This document shows, in pieces, positions 52,265 through 62,924 of a DNA stretch of 64,000 nt. The notes under the pieces are model-generated. The model was not told the origin of the DNA and made no database searches. It worked only from the letters and a program-made list of their open reading frames with translations. Position 1 is the stretch's first letter, and each line of letters starts with the position of its first letter. The position numbers and the translations under genes were made by a program. This DNA comes from Kiritimatiellia bacterium (GTDB lineage Bacteria; Verrucomicrobiota; Kiritimatiellia; CAIVKH01): the NCBI GenBank assembly GCA_025054615.1, contig JANWZO010000002.1:109786-173785 (forward strand), in the 5' to 3' direction.

Positions 52265-53905
52265 CAGTCTATCGACAAGTACGTATCTCGTCTCGATTAT
52301 ATGCGCGGCGCAATATCGGGCCGCGACTACAAGACATCGATGAGATGCTAAGGGCCGTCGTGGTCTCTTCATCGATCAATTCATTTAGGAATCAATTCCA
52401 GAATCGATTCGATGCAAATAGCCCATTCGCCCAAACTCGGGTGAGTCGGAAGCAACATAAATTGCGCGGCTTTATCAGCGCCGCCCAAAAACATTTTATA
52501 TCCCTCCTACATGCGACTCGGATACTACGGCACGGTCACTCTGCCGGTCATCCTGCGCTGCGTGCTGTCAAATCCGAGTTGGTTACATCTAACGCCGCAC
52601 CAGTCCGAAATCGCGCTATGGCGCCTAGTAGCGCGGCTGAATTTTCAAATGAAAATATGCGACATAACCGGCATGAAGGTCGATAATGCTTTATTGCTCG
52701 ATGAATGTACGGCCGAGCAAAAGCAATGGCGAAGCTGCATCGCATTCATCAGCGTAAGTCAGGGGAAGAAATGGGCCGCCGATTTTTTGTTGCGGATACG
52801 GTGTTTCCCATGACTCTGGATGTCTTGCGAGGCCGCGCGGTATCGTTGGTCATTGAGCTGCTGGTCGGCGAATTCCGAACAGCGGAACTCGATCGCAGCG
52901 CGTTTGGCGCGATGGTCGAAACGGACCCGATGGGCTGAAATCAATAGCCTCAGACAGAAATCACAAGACACGAATCCTAAACTTCGCGGCAAAATTTAGG
53001 ATTTGTGAATGCGAAACCGTATTTCTTTAGCACCCTCTTTATCCGTTCCGCAGGGCGTCGATCCGGACCGAATTTATCGGGCGTCCGCAAAGAGAAAAAT
53101 CAATTTCAGTTCAGCAGATCGGAAGAGGGTATACGCGTCGCATTCGATGAGATGATTTCGCTCGATGACGTGAAGGATGTGGTGGATGCGCCCGCAGAAG
53201 ACTTTAATTGACTTATGATCGATATCAAAAGGGTCGAGATTTCACAAGACCTTGCATTCCAATAAAATCTGATTCGATCGTCGCCGTTTATTCGGCATCC
53301 CGTCTTCAATTCGCATCGGTCCGAAAACGCGATGAAGCGCCTACATCAAGTCGCTGGAAAAGAAGATGTAGGGCTTGAACGCGCGATGATTCCGATTGTT
53401 ACGTGCACGATGAAATTGAAATCCGCCGCGGAAATGCCCCCGATTACGCGGACGGAATTCGCAGCGCTGAATCCATTCGCCCCTGTGGATCAAGCAGAAG
53501 ATAATGCAAGAATCTTCGACACGTTGGAGCAGCTCTATCGGAAATTACAGGGGGGCCATACGCCAATCGTATCGTGGCCAGTTCCCGGTACGATGATGAT
53601 CGAGCCCACCGAGAGCGAAACCAAAGAGGAACTCGATCGTTTTTGCGACGCGATGATCGCGATCCGCGGCGAAATTATAACGAGAATCGAGCGCGAAATG
53701 ATCGGCAGGACACTCCGCTGAAACACGCGCCGCACCCGGCCGCCGCGGTCAGCGCGATCACTCGCTGGATCGATATTCGCGCGAGCAGTCCGCGTATCCG
53801 ATCGAGAGCCTGCGGATCCGAAAATTTTGGCCGGCGCTTGGCTGAGTTGACAATTCGTAGGCGATCGACGCCTCGTGTAAGCGTGTCCCGATTTGGCGAC
53901 ATAGG
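52265..53905 (+). pseudogene. gcvP: Decayed glycine dehydrogenase (glycine cleavage P-protein) gene
   Basis: Recognisable GcvP pieces occur in order but in all three forward frames. IGPRLQDIDEML and, in another frame, ESIPESIR lie at about 52310-52400. RLGYYGTVTLPVI, LNFQMKICDITGMKV and LLDECTAEQKQ lie at 52511-52720. FFVADTVFPMTLDVLRGRA with VGEFRTAEL is at about 52780-52900, FDEMISLDDVKDVVDA near 53150, and [28 protein letters not shown] and [15 protein letters not shown] at 53296-53500. [22 protein letters not shown] is at 53581-53650, and YSREQSAYPIESLRIRKFWPA at 53770-53840. Intact GcvP is about 950 residues; this copy is 1.6 kb, with several stops and frameshifts and a missing central part that held the PLP lysine. 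It cannot make an enzyme. Confidence 0.9.
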
Positions 53906-54227
53906 CCGCGGCGACGTGAAACGCACGGTCGCCCTCACACCCCCGTTAGAAACGCGCTACGGAAATGTGCGCAGGGCTCCTCTCGGCGCAAGTTCGCGCG
54001 CAACACTGTGTCTATGCAGCGAGTTATGACGAATGCTTCGAAGCAGGCCAACGAGTATATCTGTCTGCGGCCGTCTCCAAGGAAGTAATGAGGGCTAAGG
54101 AGCGGTCACGCCGTGGATGGCCCGGCACATTACCAAGAGACCCGCAAGGACCGATTTTTGCCGTTTTTGCTTCGCAGCAGAGGATCAAATAGGTATTAGA
54201 TAATCCGATCATTTGCAGGGGGCATTC
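53906..54227. other. Intergenic stretch before the GH13 gene
   Basis: About 320 bases with no gene I can support. It should contain the promoter of the GH13 gene. No clear -35/-10 pair or regulatory palindrome stands out. A GC-rich segment around 54105-54135 reads as ordinary sequence. Confidence 0.45.
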
Positions 54228-57200
54228 ATGAATTTATTTGTGCGCTGGTGGATCATTCTCGGATTGGCGATCGCGACGCATACTGCGCAGGGCGAGTTCG
54301 TACGAGGCGAAATCAATGGGTGGACAACCAATAGCCCAATGTTTCTCGATTCAGCGTTCGGGAATATTTTTACCGCGACAATTCCGGCCTACACCAACGA
54401 CGCTTCAGCAGAATTCAAATTTGATCGCTTCGGCGATTGGACCTTCGCGTGGGGTCTTGCGGCCGGCGGCTCGAATGCGGTGAAAAATGAGGCGCCGGGC
54501 CTGGCAAAACATAACGGCGGTGCGAACGCGAATCTTTCCTATGCGAATCAGTCGAACGGCTTTTTCTACACCTTCCGGCTCGGCGGCGAACCGACCTGGT
54601 GGGATCGGCCGTTTGTGGTGATGGAGACGGCAGCCAACCCGGTTTCGATCAGCAACGTCTTCGACAATTCGAAATCGGCGTCAACCGGTTCGGTGTCCAT
54701 CTCGATCCAGCTTTCATCCTCACCCAGCGCGCAGGAGTCGGTCTGGGTCCGTTTTGCCACGAACATGGTCTTCACCCCGAGCTTCCTCGTTCCTGCGACG
54801 GGCAGCGGGACAAATTACGCGGCCACGATTCCCCAACAGGCGGACGGCACGCGCGTGAATTATTACGTGCTCACATCCACGATGCCGTCGAATGTGATCA
54901 CCGGCAATTTCGACCTTTGCACCTTGCGCGGGCGCAAGTCCGGCGCGACGAATTTTGGGTATCGCGCGGGCACCATGAACGTCTGGCATTTCCCCTCAAA
55001 TGCCGAGCCAACAGGCGCGTTCATGCGAAATCCAAGAACAAACGGGGTGCCGCCGAATGTGAATGTGTTCTTCTACATCGGCAATCAATTCGCGGGCGCC
55101 GGCGGGAATACCTCGGATATGTCGAGCATGCGGCTGATTCATCGCCTCGCCGGCGTCGGCACATGGACAACCAATATCGGCACCTTCGATTCTACCGAGG
55201 GCAACAATAAATATTGGGTGGCCGTGATCACCGGCAACACTTACGCAGCGACCAACGAAGTGGAATACTACTTCCGCGCAACCGCGACCGATCACAACAC
55301 GACATGGATCGGCACGACGAACAATGGCGTCGGCAACGTTCGTTTCCTCAACGAAGCCGATGCGCAAGCCGCGCCGTTCCGATTCACCTACGGCGGATTT
55401 GCGGCCAATCTCGGCAATAGCTGGCACATCCCGTCGAACAGCGAACCGCCGGGGGTCACAATGCGCAACCCGCTCAACGACCCGGCAACCAATCTCGGCG
55501 TGTTCATCTATAACGGAACGCAGTTCCAGGGCGGACCGCAGGCGAGCGATCAATCGGGCGGACAGGTTATTTATCGCCGAGTTGGCGATACGGCATGGTT
55601 CACAAACAACATGGTCTTTAACTCGGAATCCGGCGAGGTCGGCAACAACAAGTACTGGCGTGGCGTGATTCCGGCCAACACGTTTGGGCCGACCAATGAA
55701 ATCGAGTATTTCCTCCGCATCACCTACACAGATCGCGACACCACCTTTCTCGGCACCACCAACAACATTTTCAGCACACGCTACGCGACCGATGCGCAAG
55801 CGCGCACCAACACCTTCAAATTCCGATACGATGCGGCGACGGGCCAGGCCGCGGCCTTTCTTTGGCACAACAACAATCGTGTGGTCCTTGGCGGGTCGAA
55901 CGTACAGTTTTGGGTCAAGATCGGCTACGCCGAAGGAACCGGGTCAAACCGTTTCGTCGATTTTGCCCACGTTTATCTGACCACAGACGGGTCGAATCCA
56001 CACGGCTCATATGGGACATCGACAAACGCCACGGTGATCCCGATGAGTTTCAGTCACATGGAATGGGACAGCTATCCAGGCGGCGATGCGATGTGGTGGG
56101 TCGGTGTTGCGAGCAATTTGCCGCAATTCACGCAAATCAAATACCGCATCGGTGCCTACAAGAACACGAACAGCATCGAGCGCTTCGCGGATTACGGCAC
56201 TGCCGGCACCAACAACAACACCTTCAGTTTCATGCTCGGGACCGTTGGCGCGCAGGTGCTGACTGTGAATGGACGCAACGCGGATTACACGACCACGAAA
56301 TTCTTCGTCGATGAAATCGCAGGTGACCAACACGAAATCATCGTCCGATACACACCCGGAGTCGCGGCGACCAATGTCGAAGTCTTCAGCAATCTCGACC
56401 GCCGCGATCTGGTGGACATCGATTACACCAACCAGTGGATTTCCGGCGACGGCTATCCGGACGGCATCCATCCCCCGAACGGAAACTTGATCACGATCGC
56501 GGACACGGGCGCCTATTTCCGCGCGTGGACCATGGCGCCGTCGACGAATGCCGGGGAATACATCTGGACCGGCAAAGTGTCCCGCACCGGCGCCTATCGG
56601 CTCACTGCGCGCTACCAGATTGCCGGCAACACGAACTATTTCTGGTATACCGGCGGCGGACGCCGCGACCACGCCATCGTCGTCTCGCCGAAGAAGGCGC
56701 TCGACATGACGCTGTATGAACTCAACACGCTGACGACCGAAGCCACGGCTCCGACGTTCGCCGGCCGCAGCACTTTCCGCGATCTATTGAGCACAAATAA
56801 TGTGGGCGGCGACGACGACGCGTTCGATCCGTTCAATCTCGAATACCTCAATTTCCTGCAAGTGAATTGCCTGTGGTTCCAGCCGATCCATCCGAACGGC
56901 TTTGAACGCGCGGAAAATGATCCGAATACCGGCGTGCCGTACTCGCCCGGCAGCCCGTATGCGACAAAAGATTATTGGGCCGTCATGCCGGTCATGGGTT
57001 CCGCCAATACGGAGGCTAGCGCCTTCGCGGAATTCACCAACTTTGTCGCGCAATGCGACGCGTACACCGGTTCCGTCGGCTCGATTCACATCATGCTCGA
57101 TGGTGTCTTCAACCACACCTCGTGGGACGCTGTCATGGGCCAGGGCGGTGTGGATCTCGGCTTCTCGCCGACGCCGACCAATCGCATCGGACATCTTCGC

Positions 57201-59234
57201 CCGCAGTGGTACGCGCGGATCACGGACTACGGGCTGCCCGCCACGTTCTACACCAGCGCGTATCTGAACGACTTCGCTACTGCGCCGGACCGCGGCGATT
57301 TCGGCAAATGGAACGACGTGGCGGAATTATATTTCGGAAAATACTCCGCCCTCGTGCGCAACAATCCAGAGCGGAACGGCGATTACCTCAACGAAGATGA
57401 CATTTACGACTTCGCGGGAATGACCGCCGACATCAAAGATTTGTGGCGCTATTTTGCGTATTACCCCGAGTACTGGCTCCTCAAGACCGGCCATCCCGGT
57501 TCCAACACCTGGAATCTTGCGCAAGACGACAAGGGCATCGACGCCCTCCGCTGCGACTTCGGACAGGGCCTTCCGCCGCAAGCCTGGGAGTACATCATCA
57601 ACCGCACGCGCTCGAAGAAATGGAACTTCGTCTTCATGGCAGAAACGTTGGACGGCGGCAAACCGGGGTATCGCTCCAACCGCCATTTCGACATTTTGAA
57701 TGAAAACCTCGTCTTCCAGTTCACGCAATCGAAGATCAACGATTCCTCCGCGCTGTCGTATGCGTTCTATATCCGCAATCTCTCGTACGACGGCGGCGCG
57801 ATCCTCCTCAACGTGACCTCGCACGACGAGGTGATGCCGGACAATGACGGCTGGATCACGCTCTCGCGCTATGCGGCGATTTCATCGATGGCGGGGCTGC
57901 CGATGATCTTCTATGGGCAGGAGCGCGGCATCGGCCTGTTCGATCCTTCGAATCCCAACAATCCGCTCGACGGATTTGCAGATCACGAGTTGAACTTCGG
58001 CAAATGGGTCCCCCACTTCAAGCGTTGGAACCAACTGCAAATTTGGACCAATCCGCCGCCGTTCACCGCCGGCATGGATACGCTATACGGCCGCATCAAC
58101 TATGCGCGGCTCAACAGCCCTGCGCTGCGTAGCCGCAACCATCGCGTGCTCGCGACGATGAGCGGGCCGGAAGATCCGCGCATTTTTGCGGTCGCCAAAT
58201 GGGAAACAGCCGGCGCCGGGCCCGCCACGTCCGATGTCGTGCTCGCCTTTACCCGCTTCATGGAGCACGGAGGCGGGCATACCGTCGCGGCGAACAGCTT
58301 CAACTTGCAACCCGTCTGGAATCAGCTCGGGCTTTCGACGAACAAGCTCTATACCGTGCGCAATCTGGCCTCTAGCAATCCGAACGCGCTCTTCACCAAC
58401 GGCTGGCCGCGCACGGGACTGGATCTGTATACCAACGGGATCTACGTCGAGCTCCGCGTGGACGTGGGCCAGCCGATCACCAACGACGGCGCGATTGTGC
58501 AATACCTGAAGCTTGTCGAGCTCTCCGCGCCGAATCAACCGCCGGTCATTTCTCTGCCCGGCCCGCACATCCTGGCCGTTGGCGCGAGCACGAGTTTCCC
58601 GGTGAGCGTCACGGACGCGGATGGCGATCCAGTTATCACGAATTTCGTCAGCGGCCCGGCGGGTTCAACCTTCAGCGGAGGCGTGTTCTCGTGGACAGCA
58701 CTGCCGCCGAGCGTGGCCGGATCGACAAATCTGATTGTCTTTGTCGCCGACGATCAAAAAGGCCAAACGAACAGCGTAGTCACCAACACCACGACGATCG
58801 TGGTGCCCAAAGATATAGACGCCGATGGCATGCCGGACGATTGGGAGTGGACGTATTTCGCCACGCTGACCAACGCGCCTGGCGGAGACGTCGACGGCGA
58901 TGGCATGCCGAATTTCGCCGAATGGATATCGGGCACCAGTCCCGCCAATAGCAACGATTACTTCCGTGTGCAGACCGTCGCGGGCGCGGGCGGCCCAAGC
59001 CGGCTCATCACGGTTCCGACCGTGTCGGGTCGCCTTTATCGAATCTTCTACACCGATGCGAACTATACCAACGGCGTCACATGGCTGCCGTTTGCGAACA
59101 CGAACATCGGCTTCGGCGCGTGGTATGAAACCAATGCGGCTGGAACCCGCACATTTACGGACGACGAGGGCACCAACAGCACTTTCGGCCCGCCCGCCAC
59201 AAGGCACCGCCTCTATCGTGTGACGGTCGAATGA
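54228..59234 (+). CDS. Very large secreted GH13 alpha-amylase-family enzyme
   Basis: The 1668-residue protein from ATG 54228 has a signal peptide (WWIILGLAIATHTAQG). Residues about 20-130 form a first module. Three related beta-rich modules follow at about 245-395, 400-535 and 545-675; the first two start with WHFPSNAEPTG or WHIPSNSEPPG and contain NKYW and GTTNN. The GH13 catalytic domain is at about 825-1370. Region I is IMLDGVFNHTS near 954, region II GIDALRCDFGQ near 1102 (nucleophile Asp), region III VFMAETLDG near 1135 (acid/base Glu) and region IV VTSHDEVMPDNDG near 1197. Ig-like and calcium-loop modules (DIDADGMPDDWEW, DVDGDGMPNFAEW) precede an end finishing YRVTVE. It likely degrades alpha-glucan outside the cell, with the adjacent debranching enzyme. 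Confidence 0.92.
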   Translation: MNLFVRWWIILGLAIATHTAQGEFVRGEINGWTTNSPMFLDSAFGNIFTATIPAYTNDASAEFKFDRFGDWTFAWGLAAGGSNAVKNEAPGLAKHNGGANANLSYANQSNGFFYTFRLGGEPTWWDRPFVVMETAANPVSISNVFDNSKSASTGSVSISIQLSSSPSAQESVWVRFATNMVFTPSFLVPATGSGTNYAATIPQQADGTRVNYYVLTSTMPSNVITGNFDLCTLRGRKSGATNFGYRAGTMNVWHFPSNAEPTGAFMRNPRTNGVPPNVNVFFYIGNQFAGAGGNTSDMSSMRLIHRLAGVGTWTTNIGTFDSTEGNNKYWVAVITGNTYAATNEVEYYFRATATDHNTTWIGTTNNGVGNVRFLNEADAQAAPFRFTYGGFAANLGNSWHIPSNSEPPGVTMRNPLNDPATNLGVFIYNGTQFQGGPQASDQSGGQVIYRRVGDTAWFTNNMVFNSESGEVGNNKYWRGVIPANTFGPTNEIEYFLRITYTDRDTTFLGTTNNIFSTRYATDAQARTNTFKFRYDAATGQAAAFLWHNNNRVVLGGSNVQFWVKIGYAEGTGSNRFVDFAHVYLTTDGSNPHGSYGTSTNATVIPMSFSHMEWDSYPGGDAMWWVGVASNLPQFTQIKYRIGAYKNTNSIERFADYGTAGTNNNTFSFMLGTVGAQVLTVNGRNADYTTTKFFVDEIAGDQHEIIVRYTPGVAATNVEVFSNLDRRDLVDIDYTNQWISGDGYPDGIHPPNGNLITIADTGAYFRAWTMAPSTNAGEYIWTGKVSRTGAYRLTARYQIAGNTNYFWYTGGGRRDHAIVVSPKKALDMTLYELNTLTTEATAPTFAGRSTFRDLLSTNNVGGDDDAFDPFNLEYLNFLQVNCLWFQPIHPNGFERAENDPNTGVPYSPGSPYATKDYWAVMPVMGSANTEASAFAEFTNFVAQCDAYTGSVGSIHIMLDGVFNHTSWDAVMGQGGVDLGFSPTPTNRIGHLRPQWYARITDYGLPATFYTSAYLNDFATAPDRGDFGKWNDVAELYFGKYSALVRNNPERNGDYLNEDDIYDFAGMTADIKDLWRYFAYYPEYWLLKTGHPGSNTWNLAQDDKGIDALRCDFGQGLPPQAWEYIINRTRSKKWNFVFMAETLDGGKPGYRSNRHFDILNENLVFQFTQSKINDSSALSYAFYIRNLSYDGGAILLNVTSHDEVMPDNDGWITLSRYAAISSMAGLPMIFYGQERGIGLFDPSNPNNPLDGFADHELNFGKWVPHFKRWNQLQIWTNPPPFTAGMDTLYGRINYARLNSPALRSRNHRVLATMSGPEDPRIFAVAKWETAGAGPATSDVVLAFTRFMEHGGGHTVAANSFNLQPVWNQLGLSTNKLYTVRNLASSNPNALFTNGWPRTGLDLYTNGIYVELRVDVGQPITNDGAIVQYLKLVELSAPNQPPVISLPGPHILAVGASTSFPVSVTDADGDPVITNFVSGPAGSTFSGGVFSWTALPPSVAGSTNLIVFVADDQKGQTNSVVTNTTTIVVPKDIDADGMPDDWEWTYFATLTNAPGGDVDGDGMPNFAEWISGTSPANSNDYFRVQTVAGAGGPSRLITVPTVSGRLYRIFYTDANYTNGVTWLPFANTNIGFGAWYETNAAGTRTFTDDEGTNSTFGPPATRHRLYRVTVE

Positions 59235-59285
59235 AGGACACGTGGATCGATGCCGCACGCGTTCGCATCCGACGGCGAAATTCGA

Positions 59286-61565
59286 TTATTTGAAGCGGCC
59301 GGATTCGATGATGCGCTGCAGATAATGGGCACGGAGTAGTGTAGGGAATCGTCGGTTCACGGGGGGCGTCGCAAATCGAAGGGGGCGCGGCACTTTGAGG
59401 GGTACAGCGCGAATATCTCGAATCGGTCGCCCCTTTGATCCGATGGTTCCACAAGGTCCCTCAAAGACCAGCGTGACCGATTCTCCGTCCCGTATTTGGA
59501 AGGCTGCCCGGTGGCGCCAGCTCTGGGTGTCGTGTTGCACGTCGATCTCGAGAGGCTGACCCGCGTGCCGCAGTTGGAGCATCAGGATGTCTTTTCCCGC
59601 TTCCCGAAGGAACAGCATGTCCAAGGAGCTGTCGGTTGCGAAGGGGAGGACCGCGCGAAGGCGTCGCCATTCTTCAGGGATGTGCGGGCGGAGGATCAGG
59701 CGGTTCTCCATAAGGCGCGGACGAAAGCCCGCAAAGTCTTGGTAGGCGGTTCTCGCGAACTCCGCGGTGCTCCACGCCTGCTGCCAGGTGCCCGATGGCG
59801 TGATATTTCCTTTTGAGTCCGGAAGTGCGTCGAGCAGTTCGCTCATTCCGCCTCGGCATCCGAGGTTCAGGATCTGGTCGGCCAGATTCCGCGCAAGCGC
59901 CCAGGCGCATTCGATCTGCCGGTGTCGGCAGAGGGCCGTGATCGTGAACCCTGCATTCCAGCCCCAGATCGTGCCGTTGTGGTAGGCGGCGTCAAAGTGC
60001 CAGAGGTCGTCGCGATGGTGGTAGGGGTGGAAATACGAGTGCCGCGGGCTCAGCGAGCAAATGCCATATGGAAAACATAGTTCTTCAAACGCGTTTTTCA
60101 GCACCCTCGCCTCGATGTCCGGCGGAAGGAGGCCGTCATCGAAAGGGATGGATAGCAACATCAACTGGTTGGGCCGCGGTTTGAGGTCCCTGGTGCCGTC
60201 TGGCCGTAGGCGATCGGCGAGCGCTTTTTTTCGCGGATCCCAGAAGGCGGGGTGGAAATTCGAGGCCAGTTTTTCCGCACGCGCGCGCCATCGGGGGATG
60301 GCGGTTCGCCGCCCGATCCGGCGCGCCGCGGCGATGCCAACGCCGAGCGCGGCGTGCCAGAGGGCCTGAATGTCGTTCGCCCGGTTGCCGCGCGCGCTCC
60401 ATGGGGCCTGACCATTAATTCGGGCATCCATCCACGTGTCGGCGTCGTCATGGGTGACAAACCCATAGCGGTCCCCGAATTTTTTGAATGTGCCGTCGAT
60501 TGCGCATTCGATTATTGGAAATAGGGTCGCTTCGAAGTTCGCATCGCCGGTGTATTGCACATACTCGCCGATTTCGCGAATGAGCCACGGCGTGCCGTCG
60601 GCCGTGTTGTAGATGACCTCCCCTTCGCCGGAGACGCGGTTGGGAACGCGGCCGTAGACCGGGGATTTCGGGTCCCTGTCCTGGCGGCCGGCAAACACCT
60701 CGATGACTTCGCGGGCGTCACTGAATTGGCCGGTGACCAGCAGGGTTCCGGGCAGTGCGATGAAGGTGTCGCGGCCCCAGTTGTCCTTGAACCACGGCAG
60801 ACCCGCCCAGATGCCCTTGCCGTATTCCTCCGTCACGAGGAACAGGCTGCTGAGTTTTGCCCATCGGACAGCCTTGGTGTACTCCGAGTGGTCGTTTTGC
60901 AGATCGCTCCGGGTTAGCAGATCGAAGATCCGCTTTTTGTGGTGCTCGACGCCCTGTTGATCGCGCAATCGGGCCGCCTTGGCAGCCGCCTCTTGGACGG
61001 ATTTGCCGAAGGCCAGATAAAGGGTGAATTCGCGCAGGGGGTCCCGCGAGCGGAAGATCGGCGCGTTCCGGCCGGTCTCTCGAGCCTGGCCGGCATAGCT
61101 GAAGGGATGGCTGGCGCTAACGCCGACGTGATAGTGCGCACCCGGCACTCGAAGGACCCATGTGTCGCCCGCCGGCTCGACTGTTGCCAGACCTTCGGCC
61201 TCGAGCAGCGGCGCGACTGCCAGCGGCTGCGCCCGGCGACTGACCACGCGCAGAGCGATGGCCTGTTGGCGGCCCAACAGCATTCCTTCCTCCCATGTCT
61301 GCAGCGCAAACGTGTGGCGCACGCCGTAGGGATAGATTGCCGCCTCCTCCGCGCGCTCGCGGTCGTTCATGCGGGATCCGCACCAGGTCATAAAATCCCG
61401 AAAGACGACCTGCCGGCTTAGCAGATATCCGGTACCCTTCGCATAGGAGTGGGTGAATCCCTCCCAGTAGCCCTCCACGTTGTCGCCGTAAAAAAATTGC
61501 GCCCGGCCGCCGGATTGGATTCGGATCGCCATTTCCTCAAAAAACGCGTCGCGAGCAGGATTCAC
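59286..61565 (-). CDS. Glycogen debranching enzyme, amylo-alpha-1,6-glucosidase (GH133-like)
   Basis: The 759-residue protein from GTG 61565 has no signal peptide. The N-terminal 250 residues are a beta-domain ([43 protein letters not shown]). Residues about 255-690 form an alpha/alpha barrel with [60 protein letters not shown] and [17 protein letters not shown], where catalytic acids of this fold lie. It would remove alpha-1,6 branches from glycogen or imported branched dextrins inside the cell. It is convergent with the GH13 gene, whose products it could process. A C-terminal beta-sandwich ends the protein. Confidence 0.88.
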   Translation of the reverse strand: MNPARDAFFEEMAIRIQSGGRAQFFYGDNVEGYWEGFTHSYAKGTGYLLSRQVVFRDFMTWCGSRMNDRERAEEAAIYPYGVRHTFALQTWEEGMLLGRQQAIALRVVSRRAQPLAVAPLLEAEGLATVEPAGDTWVLRVPGAHYHVGVSASHPFSYAGQARETGRNAPIFRSRDPLREFTLYLAFGKSVQEAAAKAARLRDQQGVEHHKKRIFDLLTRSDLQNDHSEYTKAVRWAKLSSLFLVTEEYGKGIWAGLPWFKDNWGRDTFIALPGTLLVTGQFSDAREVIEVFAGRQDRDPKSPVYGRVPNRVSGEGEVIYNTADGTPWLIREIGEYVQYTGDANFEATLFPIIECAIDGTFKKFGDRYGFVTHDDADTWMDARINGQAPWSARGNRANDIQALWHAALGVGIAAARRIGRRTAIPRWRARAEKLASNFHPAFWDPRKKALADRLRPDGTRDLKPRPNQLMLLSIPFDDGLLPPDIEARVLKNAFEELCFPYGICSLSPRHSYFHPYHHRDDLWHFDAAYHNGTIWGWNAGFTITALCRHRQIECAWALARNLADQILNLGCRGGMSELLDALPDSKGNITPSGTWQQAWSTAEFARTAYQDFAGFRPRLMENRLILRPHIPEEWRRLRAVLPFATDSSLDMLFLREAGKDILMLQLRHAGQPLEIDVQHDTQSWRHRAAFQIRDGESVTLVFEGPCGTIGSKGRPIRDIRAVPLKVPRPLRFATPPVNRRFPTLLRAHYLQRIIESGRFK

Positions 61566-61631
61566 GGCACGACTCTAGATGATCCTGTGTTGAATTCGCA
61601 ATTCGCAGCGGTCGTGGTATCGTACCCAAGA

Positions 61632-62198
61632 ATGGCTGCGCCCGCTCATCTGTTTTGCACGTTGGCTTTTACTGCGCTGTTTGCGGCAGACCGGGCGCCG
61701 GCCCGCGAGGGTGATTCCATGACGAGTACCAATCGAATTCTCGTGTATTCAGCAGCCGAAGGGCGGATGGTCGAAGTCGAGCGGCTGCTACTTTCCGACG
61801 AGGAATGGAAACGGCGCCTCACGCCAGCCCAATTTTACGTGCTTCGCCAGCACGGAACTGAGCGCCCTTTTACGGGCCAGTATTGCGAAAAACCCAAGGA
61901 GGCAGGCATTTTCAAGTGTGCCGGCTGCGGGACCGACCTCTTTGTCGTCGCCACAAAATTTGAATCCGGCACCGGTTGGCCGAGCTTTTACGAACCCGTT
62001 CACCCGAACAACATCGGAACCTCGTTGGATCGGAGCTATGGGATGATTCGCACCGAGGTGCACTGCGCGCGATGCGGGGGCCACCTCGGCCATGTGTTTG
62101 ATGACGGCCCGCCTCCCACGGGGCTGCGATATTGCATCAACAGCGCCGCCCTTGTGTTCGAGCCGTTCCGAACGAACCAAAAGCGGCCTGAAGAATGA
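61632..62198 (+). CDS. msrB: Peptide-methionine (R)-S-oxide reductase with signal-like N-terminus
   Basis: About 188 residues from ATG 61632. A hydrophobic N-terminus ([19 protein letters not shown]) suggests export or a membrane anchor. The MsrB domain has zinc-binding CAGCG and CARCGG pairs, [40 protein letters not shown] (catalytic Cys in RYCIN). It repairs methionine-R-sulfoxide, probably in the periplasm if the signal works. tpx follows 78 bases downstream, so the two form an oxidative-damage pair. The gene is divergent from the debranching enzyme. Confidence 0.94.
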   Translation: MAAPAHLFCTLAFTALFAADRAPAREGDSMTSTNRILVYSAAEGRMVEVERLLLSDEEWKRRLTPAQFYVLRQHGTERPFTGQYCEKPKEAGIFKCAGCGTDLFVVATKFESGTGWPSFYEPVHPNNIGTSLDRSYGMIRTEVHCARCGGHLGHVFDDGPPPTGLRYCINSAALVFEPFRTNQKRPEE

Positions 62199-62276
62199 GG
62201 CGCTCCGTTTTCCCAAGTTGATGTTGAAGAGAAATAGCGATTCCGTATAGTGGCGGCCTAGCATTAGAGGAGCCTC

Positions 62277-62783
62277 ATGGCGACGATCACATTCAAAGGC
62301 AATCCCATTCACACGGCGGGAACGCTGCCCGCGGTCGGAACAGTCTGCCCGGATTTCAAACTTACCGGCAGCGATCTAAGCGATGTGACGCTCGCGAACT
62401 TCGCGGGCAAAAAAAAGGTCCTGAACATCGTGCCCAGCCTCGACACCGGTGTATGTCAGGCCTCGGCCCGGCGGTTCAACGCGGAAGCCGCCGCTCGCCC
62501 GGATACTGTGGTCATCAATATTTCGGCGGACCTCCCTTTCGCGCAAAAGCGGTTTTGCGACTCGGAGAAATTGGACCGCGTGGTCAACCTCTCCACGATG
62601 CGCTCGCCCGATTTTGGAAAAGTCTTTGGCGTGGCCATCGTCGATGGGCCGTTGGCGGGGCTGATGAGCCGAGCGGTGCTGGTCCTCAACAAGGACAACA
62701 TCGTCGTGCATGCGCAGCAGGTTCCCGAAATCGTCCAAGAGCCCGACTACGCGCAGGTCCTCGCCGCGCTGGACAAGACCTGA
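62277..62783 (+). CDS. tpx: Thiol peroxidase (Tpx, atypical 2-Cys peroxiredoxin)
   Basis: The 168-residue protein reduces hydrogen and alkyl peroxides using thioredoxin. It has the Tpx start ITFKGNPIHTAGTLPAVG, LNIVPSLDTGVCQASARRFN with the peroxidatic Cys near residue 61, and FAQKRFCDSEKLD with the resolving Cys near 95, forming the typical intramolecular disulfide pair. The end VPEIVQEPDYAQVLAAL is standard. TTAGAGGAG precedes ATG 62277. The length is normal. Confidence 0.97.
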   Translation: MATITFKGNPIHTAGTLPAVGTVCPDFKLTGSDLSDVTLANFAGKKKVLNIVPSLDTGVCQASARRFNAEAAARPDTVVINISADLPFAQKRFCDSEKLDRVVNLSTMRSPDFGKVFGVAIVDGPLAGLMSRAVLVLNKDNIVVHAQQVPEIVQEPDYAQVLAALDKT

Positions 62784-62924
62784 TCTATTGGTTGCTTTTC
62801 GCCGGCGGACCCCTCGGCTCGGGCTTATTAGCAGGGTGGGTTGTATCGTCGATGAGTAGCGGGCGGTCCGCCGCTAGCGTTGGCCTGACGCCTCGGCGCA
62901 TGGCTGGACGCGGCTGCGGATCTT

